In this document: positions 42,008-50,684 of the stretch, in pieces | Numbering within the stretch: the first letter of the stretch is position 1 | How the letters are laid out: the number at the start of each line of letters is the position of its first letter | Assembly (NCBI GenBank): GCA_900541795.1 | Contig: UQLC01000003.1 | Location: 1 to 64,000 of the forward strand | Direction of reading: 5' to 3' | Source: an uncultured Collinsella sp. | GTDB taxonomy: Bacteria; Actinomycetota; Coriobacteriia; Coriobacteriales; Coriobacteriaceae | Length of the DNA stretch: 64,000 nt | The notes under the pieces: generated by a model | The model's input: the letters and a program-made list of their open reading frames with translations, nothing else | Told to the model about the DNA's origin: nothing | The model's database searches: none | Translations under genes and position numbers: made by a program

Positions 42008-43768
42008 TTATGCCTCGAGGTTTTCCTCGATCCAGGCGACGGCGCCCTTGGGATCCTTAGTGAGGTCGATGTACTGTTTGCCCTTGGGCGACAGCAGCGT
42101 GATGCCCAGGCGGTCGGTGTCGGCCTTCATCTCGTTGTAATAGGTGCGAACCTGCGGAGCCAGGACGATGACGTTGTACTGGTCCATGATGGCGTAGTGG
42201 CTGCCGTAGGCACCGGCGTTGGCGGTAATGTCGATGCCCAGCTCGTCGGCGCCTTCCTTAAGCGCGTTGGCGAGCAGTGCAGAGGTGCCGGCGCCAGCGC
42301 ACAGAACCAGAACCCTCAGATCCTTGCCCTTAAGGGCGGACGGAGCTGCGGAGGCCTCGGTGGCAGAAGCGGTCTCGACAACAGGAGCCTCAACGGCGGG
42401 GGCGGCAGCGGTCTTGACGGCCTTGGTCTCCTCGGCCTCTTCTTCGGCCAGGGTCTCGGCCTCCTGCTTGCACAGGACGTTGTCGTAGGCCTTGCAGAAC
42501 GGGTAGTAGATCAAGAAGTCAACGACCAGCAGGACGACAACCAGGACCAGAGAGATCGGCTGGAAGTTGGTGTCGATGAAGGTGCCGATCGGTCCGGGGA
42601 GTGCCCACGGCATGGCATAGATAAAGCCGTTCATGCCCAAAAAGTCGATGAAGAACTTACCAATGAGGACGTTGGCCACGGGGGCAAACAGGAACGGGAT
42701 CAGGAAGTACGGGTTGAGGATGATGGGCGCGGCGAACAGCAGCGGCTCGTTGACGGCGAACATCACGGGTACGACAGAGGCTTTGCCGACGGCCTTGAGC
42801 TGCTTGGAGCGCATAAAGAGCAGGAAGATGATCGGGACAATGAACGTGGCGCCGGTGCCGCCGAGTTCGCCGATGTAGTTACCGAAGTTCTCGGTCAGGG
42901 CGAGGGCGGGGTGACCGCCGGCCTGCAGCGTGGCGAGGTTGGTGGTGATGTTGCCAAACAGCGCGGCGTTGAGGGCAGGCTTAACGACCGAGGGGCCGTG
43001 GATGCCCATGAACCAGAACAGCGGGATCATGAACCAGATGAGGGCGAGGCCGGCGTAGGAATCGGCAGCGGCGAACAGCGGGCTCACCAGCGTGGAGATG
43101 ACGTTGGCAAACGGGACGGCCAAGCAGGTGCGGCAGATAACGTCGATGACGGCGACAAACAGGATGGAGAAGCTGAAGGCGAAGATGTCGCGGAAGTTCT
43201 GGGCGATGGCGCCGGGGACTTCTTTGGGCAGCTTGATGGTGATGTCTCGCTTAATGCAGAAGGCATAGATGTTGACCGTGGCAAATGCGGCGACAAAGGA
43301 GCTCAGCAGGCCCTTGGTGCCCATGTTGTCGGTAAAGAACACCGAGACATCGGCGCCGTCGATCTTGGCACTCGTCTGGGTAACGGCCAAGATGAGCATA
43401 GCGCACATGGCGGCGACCATGGTGCTCGTGGCGTTGATGGCCTTGCCAGCAGGCATGCGGCGGTTCTTGGAGCCGGTCAGCGCGCTTGCGGTGGTGCCGG
43501 CGACCATGATGCCCACGACGCCCATCGTGAAGTTGTAAACCTTGTTGCAGAAGTTCACGACGTCGACGTTCCACCAGTCGGGCAGCGTAAAGCCGCCGAC
43601 CGTGGCGACAACGCCCGGCAGGGTCGAAATAAGCAGGAAGACAGAAGAAGACAGGATGATGGGCATTGCTGCCAAAAAGCCGTCTTTAATGGCCTGAAGG
43701 TAGATGTTCTTAGAGACCTTGTCGAAGTACGGCTGACCTTTCTCCAAGAACTTAACGATCGATTCCAT
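42008..43768 (-). CDS. lacE: PTS EIICB, lactose family, module B
   Basis: A protein of 586 residues with the same layout as module A: IIC (KVSKNIYLQAIKDGFLAAMP, GIHGPSVVKPAL, LGGTGATFIVPII), Ala/Val/Glu-rich linker, and IIB with phosphocysteine C490 in VLVLCAGAGTS. In module B it is the distal gene; lacG-B is transcribed first. The 176-base gap to lacG-B has no clear terminator. Confidence 0.87.
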   Translation of the reverse strand: MESIVKFLEKGQPYFDKVSKNIYLQAIKDGFLAAMPIILSSSVFLLISTLPGVVATVGGFTLPDWWNVDVVNFCNKVYNFTMGVVGIMVAGTTASALTGSKNRRMPAGKAINATSTMVAAMCAMLILAVTQTSAKIDGADVSVFFTDNMGTKGLLSSFVAAFATVNIYAFCIKRDITIKLPKEVPGAIAQNFRDIFAFSFSILFVAVIDVICRTCLAVPFANVISTLVSPLFAAADSYAGLALIWFMIPLFWFMGIHGPSVVKPALNAALFGNITTNLATLQAGGHPALALTENFGNYIGELGGTGATFIVPIIFLLFMRSKQLKAVGKASVVPVMFAVNEPLLFAAPIILNPYFLIPFLFAPVANVLIGKFFIDFLGMNGFIYAMPWALPGPIGTFIDTNFQPISLVLVVVLLVVDFLIYYPFCKAYDNVLCKQEAETLAEEEAEETKAVKTAAAPAVEAPVVETASATEASAAPSALKGKDLRVLVLCAGAGTSALLANALKEGADELGIDITANAGAYGSHYAIMDQYNVIVLAPQVRTYYNEMKADTDRLGITLLSPKGKQYIDLTKDPKGAVAWIEENLEA

Positions 43769-43944
43769 AGTTCACGCTCCTCTTTGCATGAAATCTTAAT
43801 GGCATGGACATTGAAAACCTATATGGTCTCCCGCTTGCTAAAAGCCCGGGTGCAGGCGGGGCCGGTCCCAGGGGGAGAGAGGGGGGCGGCTGGGTTTGTA
43901 TCGCATAGGGCCGCTCCCTTCTCGGGGGAAAGCGAGGCGATGCG

Positions 43945-45393
43945 CTACTGCGCGTCCGCCATAGTGTCGGCGAGCTCCTTGTACCAGAGTGCCGACTGCT
44001 TGATGTAGCGTTTTTGCGTGTCGAAGTCGATGTAGAACAGGCCGTAGCGCTTGTTATAGCCATTGGCCCACGAGAACTGGTCCTGCAGGCTCCAGATAAA
44101 GTAGCCCTGGACGTCGACGCCCTCGGCGCGCGCCTGGAGCACCTTCTCCATGTGCTGGTCGACAAAGTCGATGCGCTCGGGATCGGCGACGATGCCGTTT
44201 GCGTCGGGCTCGGGGTCCTTGTGGCCCAGGCCGTTTTCGGTGATATAGATGACGGGGAGGTTGGGATAGGTGGCGCTGATGTGCTTGAGCGTGTCGTAGA
44301 GGCCTTGCGGGTAGATGAGCCAATCCCAGTCGGTGGTGGGGATACCCGGCATATCGACCTGCTGCCCGACGCCCTTAAACTTAAAGCACGAGGTGCCCTT
44401 GTCTCCGGTGCCGTTAAAGCTGTTGGTGGACTCGCCATCGTAGGCGGCGATAAACGCCGACTGATAGTAGTTGAGGCCGAACATATCGTTGCGGGGCGCC
44501 GCCTTGGCGAGCTCCTCCATGTCGCTGTCCTCAACCGTAAGTGTGGCGTTGTTGGCACGCAGAATCTCGTTGATGAGTGAGAGGGTGCGCGCGGAGTAGT
44601 GACCCAGGAAGGCGCCGTCCATGATGAAGTCGGTGTAGAAGGCGTTGTACAGGTCGGCGGCGTGCTGGTCGGCGGGCGAGTCGGTGGCAGGATATGCCGG
44701 CGTCAGGACGTTGACCATGCCAATGCGTCCGCCCAGGTGCTCGGTCTCGTCAAGATCCTTATACAGGTTGACGGCGCGGGCGTGGGCAACGAGCTCGTTG
44801 TGCTGGCTCTGGATGCCGCTCGTCACATCAAAGTGATGGTTGGGCGGGAAGTTGCCTTGGATGTATTGGGAGTGCGAGAGGCTGATGAGCTCGTTGATGG
44901 TGAACCAATTCTTGACCTCGCGGAACTCGCGGAAGCAGAACTCGGCATAGCGCACATAGGCGTCGACGGTCTTGCGGTTGAGCCAGTCGCCCTGGTTGAA
45001 CAGGGCGGCGGGGGAGTCAAAGTGATGCAGGGACACATAGGGCTCGACGCCATACTTTTTGCAGCAGGCGAACAGCTCGTGGTAGTGCTTAACGCCCTCG
45101 GCGAGGGGTTCGGCATCGTCGCCGTTGGGGAAGATGCGGGTCCAGGCGATGGACACACGAATGGCGTTGAGTCCATGCTCGGCAGAAAGGCGGATATCCT
45201 CCTCGTAGCGGTTGTAGAAATCACTGGCCGGGTCGGGCAAAAAGCGACCCTGGGCGACAAGGTAATCGTCCCACATGGTCTTACCCTTGCCTGCCACCTT
45301 CGTGGAACCTTCCGTTTGGTACGCGGCGGTTGCGGCGCCCCAAACAAAGCCCTTCGGCAGCTGCTGTACGCGGTTTAGCAAAGACATATGCAT
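43945..45393 (-). CDS. lacG: 6-phospho-beta-galactosidase, module B
   Basis: A protein of 482 residues, GH1. Nucleophile Glu in IYITENGLGHKD; acid/base Glu in WFTINEL, where the other two have TFNEI. FSWANGYNKRYG keeps the LacG Trp and the Lys/Tyr phosphate ligands. It is the most divergent of the three and the only one that lies ahead of its lacE. The start is ATG at 45393; ATG at 45387 is possible. It faces LacI-B across a gap with three operator copies. Confidence 0.85.
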   Translation of the reverse strand: MHMSLLNRVQQLPKGFVWGAATAAYQTEGSTKVAGKGKTMWDDYLVAQGRFLPDPASDFYNRYEEDIRLSAEHGLNAIRVSIAWTRIFPNGDDAEPLAEGVKHYHELFACCKKYGVEPYVSLHHFDSPAALFNQGDWLNRKTVDAYVRYAEFCFREFREVKNWFTINELISLSHSQYIQGNFPPNHHFDVTSGIQSQHNELVAHARAVNLYKDLDETEHLGGRIGMVNVLTPAYPATDSPADQHAADLYNAFYTDFIMDGAFLGHYSARTLSLINEILRANNATLTVEDSDMEELAKAAPRNDMFGLNYYQSAFIAAYDGESTNSFNGTGDKGTSCFKFKGVGQQVDMPGIPTTDWDWLIYPQGLYDTLKHISATYPNLPVIYITENGLGHKDPEPDANGIVADPERIDFVDQHMEKVLQARAEGVDVQGYFIWSLQDQFSWANGYNKRYGLFYIDFDTQKRYIKQSALWYKELADTMADAQ

Positions 45394-45505
45394 ACATCCT
45401 CTCGTCTCGCTGTTCGATATTGTGCGTTTGCGCTCAGGAGGCTCCCTGGTTAGCGTTCAGCGGTGAAAAAGCCCGATAAACACTATCTTAAAATGATTAG
45501 AACCA

Positions 45506-45545
45506 AAATGAGCACGTGAACATTTGACAATGAGCACGTTAACAT
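45506..45545 (+). promoter_or_regulatory. LacI-B operators 1 and 2
   Basis: AAATGAGCACGTGAACATTT (45506-45525) and AATGAGCACGTTAACAT (45529-45545) stand side by side on the lacG-B side of the gap. Confidence 0.75.
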
Positions 45546-45620
45546 CCGGCTGGGATGTATAGAAACAAAACAACTTCAAACAGCTGCGAACGGTTGTATT
45601 TGTTCGGTAAGCGGTTTTGA

Positions 45621-45678
45621 TTGACAGAAGTTTTCATGTTGTGGTATATGGCTCGGGTATCATGAGCACGTTATCAAT
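45621..45678 (+). promoter_or_regulatory. lacI-B promoter with operator at the start site
   Basis: TTGACA (45621-45626) and TATATG (45645-45650) are 18 bases apart. ATGAGCACGTTATCAAT (45662-45678) covers the expected start point, indicating autoregulation. Confidence 0.75.
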
Positions 45679-45728
45679 GTATGTACGATGCGCCATGGGC
45701 GCGGGGAATAGTTGGGAAGCAGGTTAGC

Positions 45729-46766
45729 GTGGAAGGCATGGATCAGCAGACAAGGAATGGTCGTTCGGCGAGCGCGGCAGAGGTTGCGGCGCTCGCTGGC
45801 GTGAGCCGCCAGACTGTGTCTCGCGTGGTCAACGGTATGCCCAACGTGACGGAAAAGACGCGCAAGCGTGTGCTGGCCGCCATGGAAGAGCTGGGCTTTC
45901 GTCCCAATTTTGCTGGAGCGGCGTTGCGCGGCGGGTCGTATCGTTCTATTGGCCTGTGCATGTACAACATCACACGTGTCGGTAACCTGGCGACGCTCGA
46001 GGGTATCATGCAAGCGGCGCGCGAGCATGATTTTGCCGTCACTATGATCGAGATGGGCGGCGACAAGCCCTATGCACTTGCCGATGCCTCGCGCCGCATG
46101 GTCGAGCGACCCGTCGACGGCATGATTCTCAACATGAACCGCATGGCTCCCGATTTTGAGGAGTTTGTTCCCCAGCCGGGAGTGCGAACGGTCATCCTGT
46201 CCATGTATGCGCATCCGCGCTGCACGACGATCGACTCCGACCAGTATGGTTCGTGCGAGCTGTTGACCAATTATCTGCTGGAACATGGTCACTCGAATAT
46301 GCGGTTTGTGGCGGGTCCGGAAAACTCGATTTCCTCGCGTTTTCGTGAGGCCGGTTGGCGCGATACGCTGGGTCGTGCTCATGTCGATGCCGCTCCGATG
46401 CTGCGTGGCGATTGGAGTGCGGACAGTGGGTACGCCATGGGCGAGCGGATTGCGGCCGAGGTGCTTGCCGGCGGGTCGCAGACGCCGACTGCCGTGCTTG
46501 CGGCAAATGACCAGATGGCGCTGGGCGTTATCGCCGCGCTCGAGAACGCGGGCCTGTCCGTGCCCGACGACGTGAGCGTGGTTGGTATCGACGACGCACT
46601 CGAGGGACTTGTTCCTCACAATCGGCTGACGACGCTGCGATTTGATTTGCGCGGTGTCGGTAAGCTTGCGTTTGAGGCGGCGATTGGAGAGAGCTCGTCT
46701 ATCGAGGCGATTCATGTGCCGAGCACGCTGGTCGAACGCTCGACTGTTAGGGACATACGGGGTTAG
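45729..46766 (+). CDS. LacI family regulator, module B
   Basis: A protein of 345 residues. HTH ASAAEVAALAGVSRQTVSRVVN (recognition residues R-Q) and the LacI sugar-binding core. GTG at 45729 has AAGCAGG upstream; ATG at 45681 has no ribosome site and ATG at 45738 is too close to its purines. It is divergent from lacG-B. The operator set in its promoter and in front of lacG-B is the same sequence type. Confidence 0.86.
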   Translation: MEGMDQQTRNGRSASAAEVAALAGVSRQTVSRVVNGMPNVTEKTRKRVLAAMEELGFRPNFAGAALRGGSYRSIGLCMYNITRVGNLATLEGIMQAAREHDFAVTMIEMGGDKPYALADASRRMVERPVDGMILNMNRMAPDFEEFVPQPGVRTVILSMYAHPRCTTIDSDQYGSCELLTNYLLEHGHSNMRFVAGPENSISSRFREAGWRDTLGRAHVDAAPMLRGDWSADSGYAMGERIAAEVLAGGSQTPTAVLAANDQMALGVIAALENAGLSVPDDVSVVGIDDALEGLVPHNRLTTLRFDLRGVGKLAFEAAIGESSSIEAIHVPSTLVERSTVRDIRG

Positions 46767-46780
46767 GTCCTACTCCGTCT

Positions 46781-46838
46781 GTCTCGATTTGTAACAGGTA
46801 GACGGTCAAAAGCGGGCTACGTGTTACAGATTTAGATT
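46781..46838. repeat. BIME-like unit f (subtype I)
   Basis: GTCTCGATTTGTAACA with TGTTACAGATTTAGAT; interior AGACGGTCAAAAGCGGGCTAC. In the convergent gap lacI-B/lacG-C. Confidence 0.75.
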
Positions 46839-46858
46839 CTTCGGAAAGAGCAATCCTG

Positions 46859-46923
46859 TTCGTCTCAATCTGTAACAGCTAGGACCGAAAAACTCGGCTA
46901 GTTGTTACAGATCGAGACAAACG
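46859..46923. repeat. BIME-like unit g (subtype II)
   Basis: TTCGTCTCAATCTGTAACA with TGTTACAGATCGAGACAAACG; interior AGGACCGAAAAACTC, identical to unit e. Begins 78 bases after unit f. Confidence 0.8.
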
Positions 46924-46940
46924 TGCGACACGGTCCGCCC

Positions 46941-46985
46941 AAAAAAGGCCGGGGGCGGCGCGCCGTGTGACGTGCCGCCCCCGGC
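46941..46985 (-). terminator. terminator of lacG-C
   Basis: GGCCGGGGGCGGC pairs with GCCGCCCCCGGC; on the minus strand it is followed by TTTTTT. Confidence 0.85.
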
Positions 46986-47045
46986 TGAGAAATGGGGACA
47001 GGTTATGTGAGCGGGGCAATTCCGCCAACCGCTAGTTGAAAGCCG

Positions 47046-48485
47046 CTAGTCCAGACGACGGGTCTGCGCCACGTGCTTATACCAGTATGCGCTTGCCTTG
47101 GGCGTGCGCTTCTGGGTTTCAAAGTCAACGTAGAAGAAGCCGTAACGCTTGTTGTAGCCATTGGTCCAGGAGAACTGATCCTGCAGGCTCCACAGGAAGT
47201 AGCCGCCCACGTTGACGCCCACCTCCATGGCCTTGAGCAACCAGCGCAGGTGCTGCTCGATGTAGTCGATGCGCGGCTGGTCGTCCACAAAGCCGTCTTT
47301 GTAGGGGTCCTTGTAGCCCATGCCGTTCTCGGTGATGAAGATCTGCTTGTAGTTAGGGTAGCGCTGCTTAATGTAGACGAGCAGGTCGAACAGACCCTCG
47401 GGATAGATGATCCAGTCCCAGTCGGTGGTGGGGATGCCAGGCTTGTTCACATGCTCGCCAATGCCCTTAACGCGCCAGCGGCCGGTGCCCTTCTCGCCTG
47501 TACCGTTGTGGTGCAGGTCGTTCTCGCCATCGTAAGCCTTCAAGAAACGGCACTGGTAGTTGTTAACGCCCAGGTAGTCGTTGTAGAGCGCGGCCTCGCG
47601 CATGATTTCCAGATCCTCGTCTAGGATCTGGATGGTGCCACCCGAGACGGCGGCCAGGCGGTTGGCGCACTCGAGGGTGTCGGGCGCGTAGTCGCCGCGG
47701 AAGGTGGCGTCGAGCAAAAACTGGTTTTGCAGCACGTGCTCGTTGTTGGCGGCTTTGATGTCGGCGGGGTCGTTCTCGTTGAGCGGATACTTAAACTCCA
47801 GCGACTGAATGACGCCGATCTTGCCCTTAAAACCGCCGTTGTGGAAGGCCAGTACTGCCTTGGCGTGGGCGAGCATCATGTTGTGCTCGCACTGGAAGGC
47901 CTCGGCCAGATGCGCCTTGACGCCACCGGGGAAGGTGCCCTCGATGTAGGTGTTGGAGGCGTCGGCCCAGATCTCGTTAAAGGTGAACCAGTAGGTCACC
48001 TGGTCGGCGTACTCCTTAAAGCAGAAGGTGGCAAAGTCCACAAAGGCGTCGATGGTCTCGCGGTTGAGGAAGTCGCCCTTCTCAAAGAGGGGAAGCGGCG
48101 TATCGAAGTGATGCAGCGTGACAAACGGCTCAACGTGGTGCTTGTGGCACTCGGCGAAGAGATCGTGGTAGAACTGGACGCCCTCGGGGTTGATTTCGCC
48201 GGTGCCGTTGGGGAAGATGCGGCTCCAGGCGATGGAGAGACGAATGCCGTTGATGCCGAACTCCTCGCACAGCTCCAGGTCGACGGGGTACTGGTTGTAG
48301 AAGTCCGAAGCGGGATCGGGGGAGAAGCGCCCCTGGGCCTCCAGAAAGTCGTCCCAGGCAACCTTGCCCTTACCGTGAGTGCGGGTCTCGCCCTCTACCT
48401 GGTAGGCAGCGGTGGCGCCGCCAAAGACAAAGTCCTCGGGAAACTGCGCGGGCGGGTTGGTGACGCTAGCAGGATTAACGGACAT
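47046..48485 (-). CDS. lacG: 6-phospho-beta-galactosidase, module C
   Basis: A protein of 479 residues, GH1, closest to module A. Acid/base Glu in WFTFNEIW, nucleophile Glu in IFITENGMGYKD, and FSWTNGYNKRYG with the LacG-type Trp. Segments FGGATAAYQVEGETRTHGKG and PASDFYNQYPVDLELCEEFG are almost those of lactic acid bacterial LacG. It follows lacE-C by 66 bases, with a hairpin in the gap. Confidence 0.88.
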   Translation of the reverse strand: MSVNPASVTNPPAQFPEDFVFGGATAAYQVEGETRTHGKGKVAWDDFLEAQGRFSPDPASDFYNQYPVDLELCEEFGINGIRLSIAWSRIFPNGTGEINPEGVQFYHDLFAECHKHHVEPFVTLHHFDTPLPLFEKGDFLNRETIDAFVDFATFCFKEYADQVTYWFTFNEIWADASNTYIEGTFPGGVKAHLAEAFQCEHNMMLAHAKAVLAFHNGGFKGKIGVIQSLEFKYPLNENDPADIKAANNEHVLQNQFLLDATFRGDYAPDTLECANRLAAVSGGTIQILDEDLEIMREAALYNDYLGVNNYQCRFLKAYDGENDLHHNGTGEKGTGRWRVKGIGEHVNKPGIPTTDWDWIIYPEGLFDLLVYIKQRYPNYKQIFITENGMGYKDPYKDGFVDDQPRIDYIEQHLRWLLKAMEVGVNVGGYFLWSLQDQFSWTNGYNKRYGFFYVDFETQKRTPKASAYWYKHVAQTRRLD

Positions 48486-48509
48486 GATGATCCAATCGTC
48501 TAAATCGAA

Positions 48510-48541
48510 GGGCCAGCCGGTCTTGGATGGTCGGCTGGCCC
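48510..48541 (-). promoter_or_regulatory. intercistronic hairpin lacE-C/lacG-C
   Basis: GGGCCAGCCG pairs with CGGCTGGCCC across a 12-base loop. No T-run follows. Comparable to the hairpin at 38570 in module A. Confidence 0.65.
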
Positions 48542-48551
48542 TGGGCGTTAC

Positions 48552-50327
48552 TTACTTCGAAAGTTGCTCACTCACGAAGGCGAGAGACTTGTCGCCGTTC
48601 TGGGAGAGCTCGATGTATTGCTTGCCACGGCAGGCGACGCACTTGTTGCCCACGCGCTCGCAGTCCTTCTGCAGGTCGGCCAGGTAGCTCGCGGCCTGCG
48701 GGGCCAGGACGACCAGGTCAAAGTCGGGGAGCATGTCAACGTGGTTGCCGTATGCCTCGGCAGCGGTCTCAAGATTGATGCCGCGCTCCTTGGCGGCCTT
48801 GGCCAGCGCGTTGGCGAGCAGGCCCGAGGTGCCGCCACCCTGGCAGAGCACGAGCACGCGCTTGCCGTTGAGGTCGCTGGCGGTCGTTGCCTCGGCAGCG
48901 GGTGCTGCAGAAGCGGCGGGGGCGTCGACCTTCACGGCCTCGGCAGCAGCGCCAGCGGCAACGCTCTTGGCGTCGGCCTTGCCCTGGAAGGCATCGTTGA
49001 GCTTGGCGGCCTTCTCGGCGTTCTTGGCGGCGAGCTCCTCCTGGGAGATCTCGGCCTCCTCGGCGCACTTCTGGGCGTCATAGGCACGGAAGAACGGGTA
49101 GTACAGAACGAAGTCGACGACCAGGATAAGGGCGAGCATCACAAAGGCGAGCGGCTGGAAGCCCAGGCCCATGATGGTGCCGATGGGGCCGGGGACGGTC
49201 CAGGGCAGGGTGTACATAAAGCCGTTCATGCCCAAGAAGTCGATAAAGATCTTGAGGATCCAGATGTTGGCGATCGGGGCAAAGACAAACGGGACAAAGA
49301 AGACGGGGTTGAGCACGATGGGCGCGGCGAACAGCAGCGGCTCGTTGACGGCAAAGCAGACCGGGACGATGGCAGCCTTACCGACGGCGCGCATCTCCTG
49401 AGACTTGGCCAGGAAGCAGAACATAAAGACCAGGACGAGCGTGGCGCCGGTGCCGCCCATGCAGACGACGAAGTATTGGGCACCCTGGGTCAGGACAGCG
49501 GAAGCGTGCTGGCCAGCCTGGAACGCAGCCAGGTTGTCGGTCATGTTGGCAACGAGGGCGGCGGCGATGGCGGGCTCGACGATCGAGGGGCCGTGGACGC
49601 CCACGAACCAGAAGAGGCTCATGGCGCCGTAGATCACAGCGAGGCCGATGTAGCCGTCGGCAGCGGTGAACAGGGGCTGGAACACCTGGATGACGCCCTG
49701 GGCAAAGCAGAAGCCAAAAGCAGCGCGGAAGGCGATGTCAAAGACCCAAAAGACGGTGATGCAGACGGAGAAGGGGATGATGTCCTTAAAGGTCTGCGAG
49801 ATGTTGGGCGGAACTTGCTCGGGCATCTTGACGGTGATGTTGCGCTTAATGAAGAACTTGTAGATGATGCCGGTCACAAACGCAGCGATAAAGGCGGTCA
49901 GCAGGCCTTTGGAACCAAGGTAGGTGGTGTTGAAGCCGCTGGCAGCGTCCGTGGCGATCGTGTCGCTCGAAAGGAGCAAGAAGCCGATGATGGCCGCGCA
50001 CATGCACGAGATGAAGTTGATCTGGTTGTTCTTGGGCAGATCGCGGTTCTGAGCGTCGGCGAAGTGCTTGGCTGTGGTGGCAGCGCAGGCGATGGCCAGG
50101 ATACCCATGGAGTAGTTGTAGCACTTCCACAGGGCGTTGTTGATGTCATCGGGCCAGTAGAAACCCCAGATGTTGGGGACCGAGGCTACCAGGCAGAAGA
50201 TGGACGAGAAGATGATGATGGGGATGACGGAGATAAAGCCGTCGCGGATCGCCTTGAGGTACTTGTTGCGGGCGATCGCGTTGAAAAAGGGCTGGCCCTT
50301 TTCGATGATGGCGATGAGTTGCTCCAT
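48552..50327 (-). CDS. lacE: PTS EIICB, lactose family, module C
   Basis: A protein of 591 residues, the copy nearest to lactococcal and lactobacillar LacE (IEKGQPFF, LPKNNQINFIS, PPNISQTFKDIIPF, GVHGPSIVEPAIAA, MGGTGATLVLVF). The IIB domain has phosphocysteine C495 in VLVLCQGGGTSGLL. With LacF it would carry lactose and deliver lactose-6-P to LacG. It is divergent from lacI-C. Confidence 0.9.
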   Translation of the reverse strand: MEQLIAIIEKGQPFFNAIARNKYLKAIRDGFISVIPIIIFSSIFCLVASVPNIWGFYWPDDINNALWKCYNYSMGILAIACAATTAKHFADAQNRDLPKNNQINFISCMCAAIIGFLLLSSDTIATDAASGFNTTYLGSKGLLTAFIAAFVTGIIYKFFIKRNITVKMPEQVPPNISQTFKDIIPFSVCITVFWVFDIAFRAAFGFCFAQGVIQVFQPLFTAADGYIGLAVIYGAMSLFWFVGVHGPSIVEPAIAAALVANMTDNLAAFQAGQHASAVLTQGAQYFVVCMGGTGATLVLVFMFCFLAKSQEMRAVGKAAIVPVCFAVNEPLLFAAPIVLNPVFFVPFVFAPIANIWILKIFIDFLGMNGFMYTLPWTVPGPIGTIMGLGFQPLAFVMLALILVVDFVLYYPFFRAYDAQKCAEEAEISQEELAAKNAEKAAKLNDAFQGKADAKSVAAGAAAEAVKVDAPAASAAPAAEATTASDLNGKRVLVLCQGGGTSGLLANALAKAAKERGINLETAAEAYGNHVDMLPDFDLVVLAPQAASYLADLQKDCERVGNKCVACRGKQYIELSQNGDKSLAFVSEQLSK

Positions 50328-50385
50328 GCAATGCTCCTAAGAGTCGGTGGGTTAGCAACGATGGTAGCTTTTGGCGTTCAGTTGC

Positions 50386-50409
50386 CAAAATGTTGACGTT
50401 GCCATTTTG
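50386..50409 (+). promoter_or_regulatory. LacI-C operator 1
   Basis: The site has the core AAATGTTGACGTTGCCATTT, near-palindromic over 24 bases, next to the lacE-C start. Confidence 0.75.
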
Positions 50410-50508
50410 CGACACAAAAAAAGACGCGAACCGGTGGTTCCTGTGCCTGCGAACCGTCGATTCCCTATGCGTAAACGTTTGAGCCGCCCGGTGGCTCTGT
50501 GTTTGCGT

Positions 50509-50526
50509 AATGGCAACGTTAACATT
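50509..50526 (+). promoter_or_regulatory. LacI-C operator 2
   Basis: AATGGCAACGTTAACATT combines the module-C arm with the shared arm. Confidence 0.75.
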
Positions 50527-50684
50527 TGGGCGTCAAAAGCCGTTTGGGGAAGCAAAAATGTCGGTGAACGGTAGGTTTTGGGTGGTGAGCGTATGGTGGG
50601 GGAGGCGTTGGATATACTTGAAGGCGTTAAAAATGACTGCGTAGGGTGCCACCAATGGCATCGTCGACATAGAAAGATCGACCT

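Noticed and set aside
41939..44008. 689-residue open frame on the plus strand
   Set aside because: It is antisense to lacE-B, has a Gly/Asp/Val-rich composition typical of the complement of GC-biased codons, and no ribosome site. The same holds for plus-strand frames at 38182-39954 and 48564-50396.
36884..46923. CRISPR array
   Set aside because: The units are palindromes in alternating subtypes with near-constant content between them; there are no short direct repeats with variable spacers and no cas genes.
37114..48485. The three GH1 enzymes as 6-phospho-beta-glucosidases
   Set aside because: All three keep the Trp in FSWxNGYNKRYG that marks LacG, and the lac context agrees. A broader substrate range cannot be excluded.
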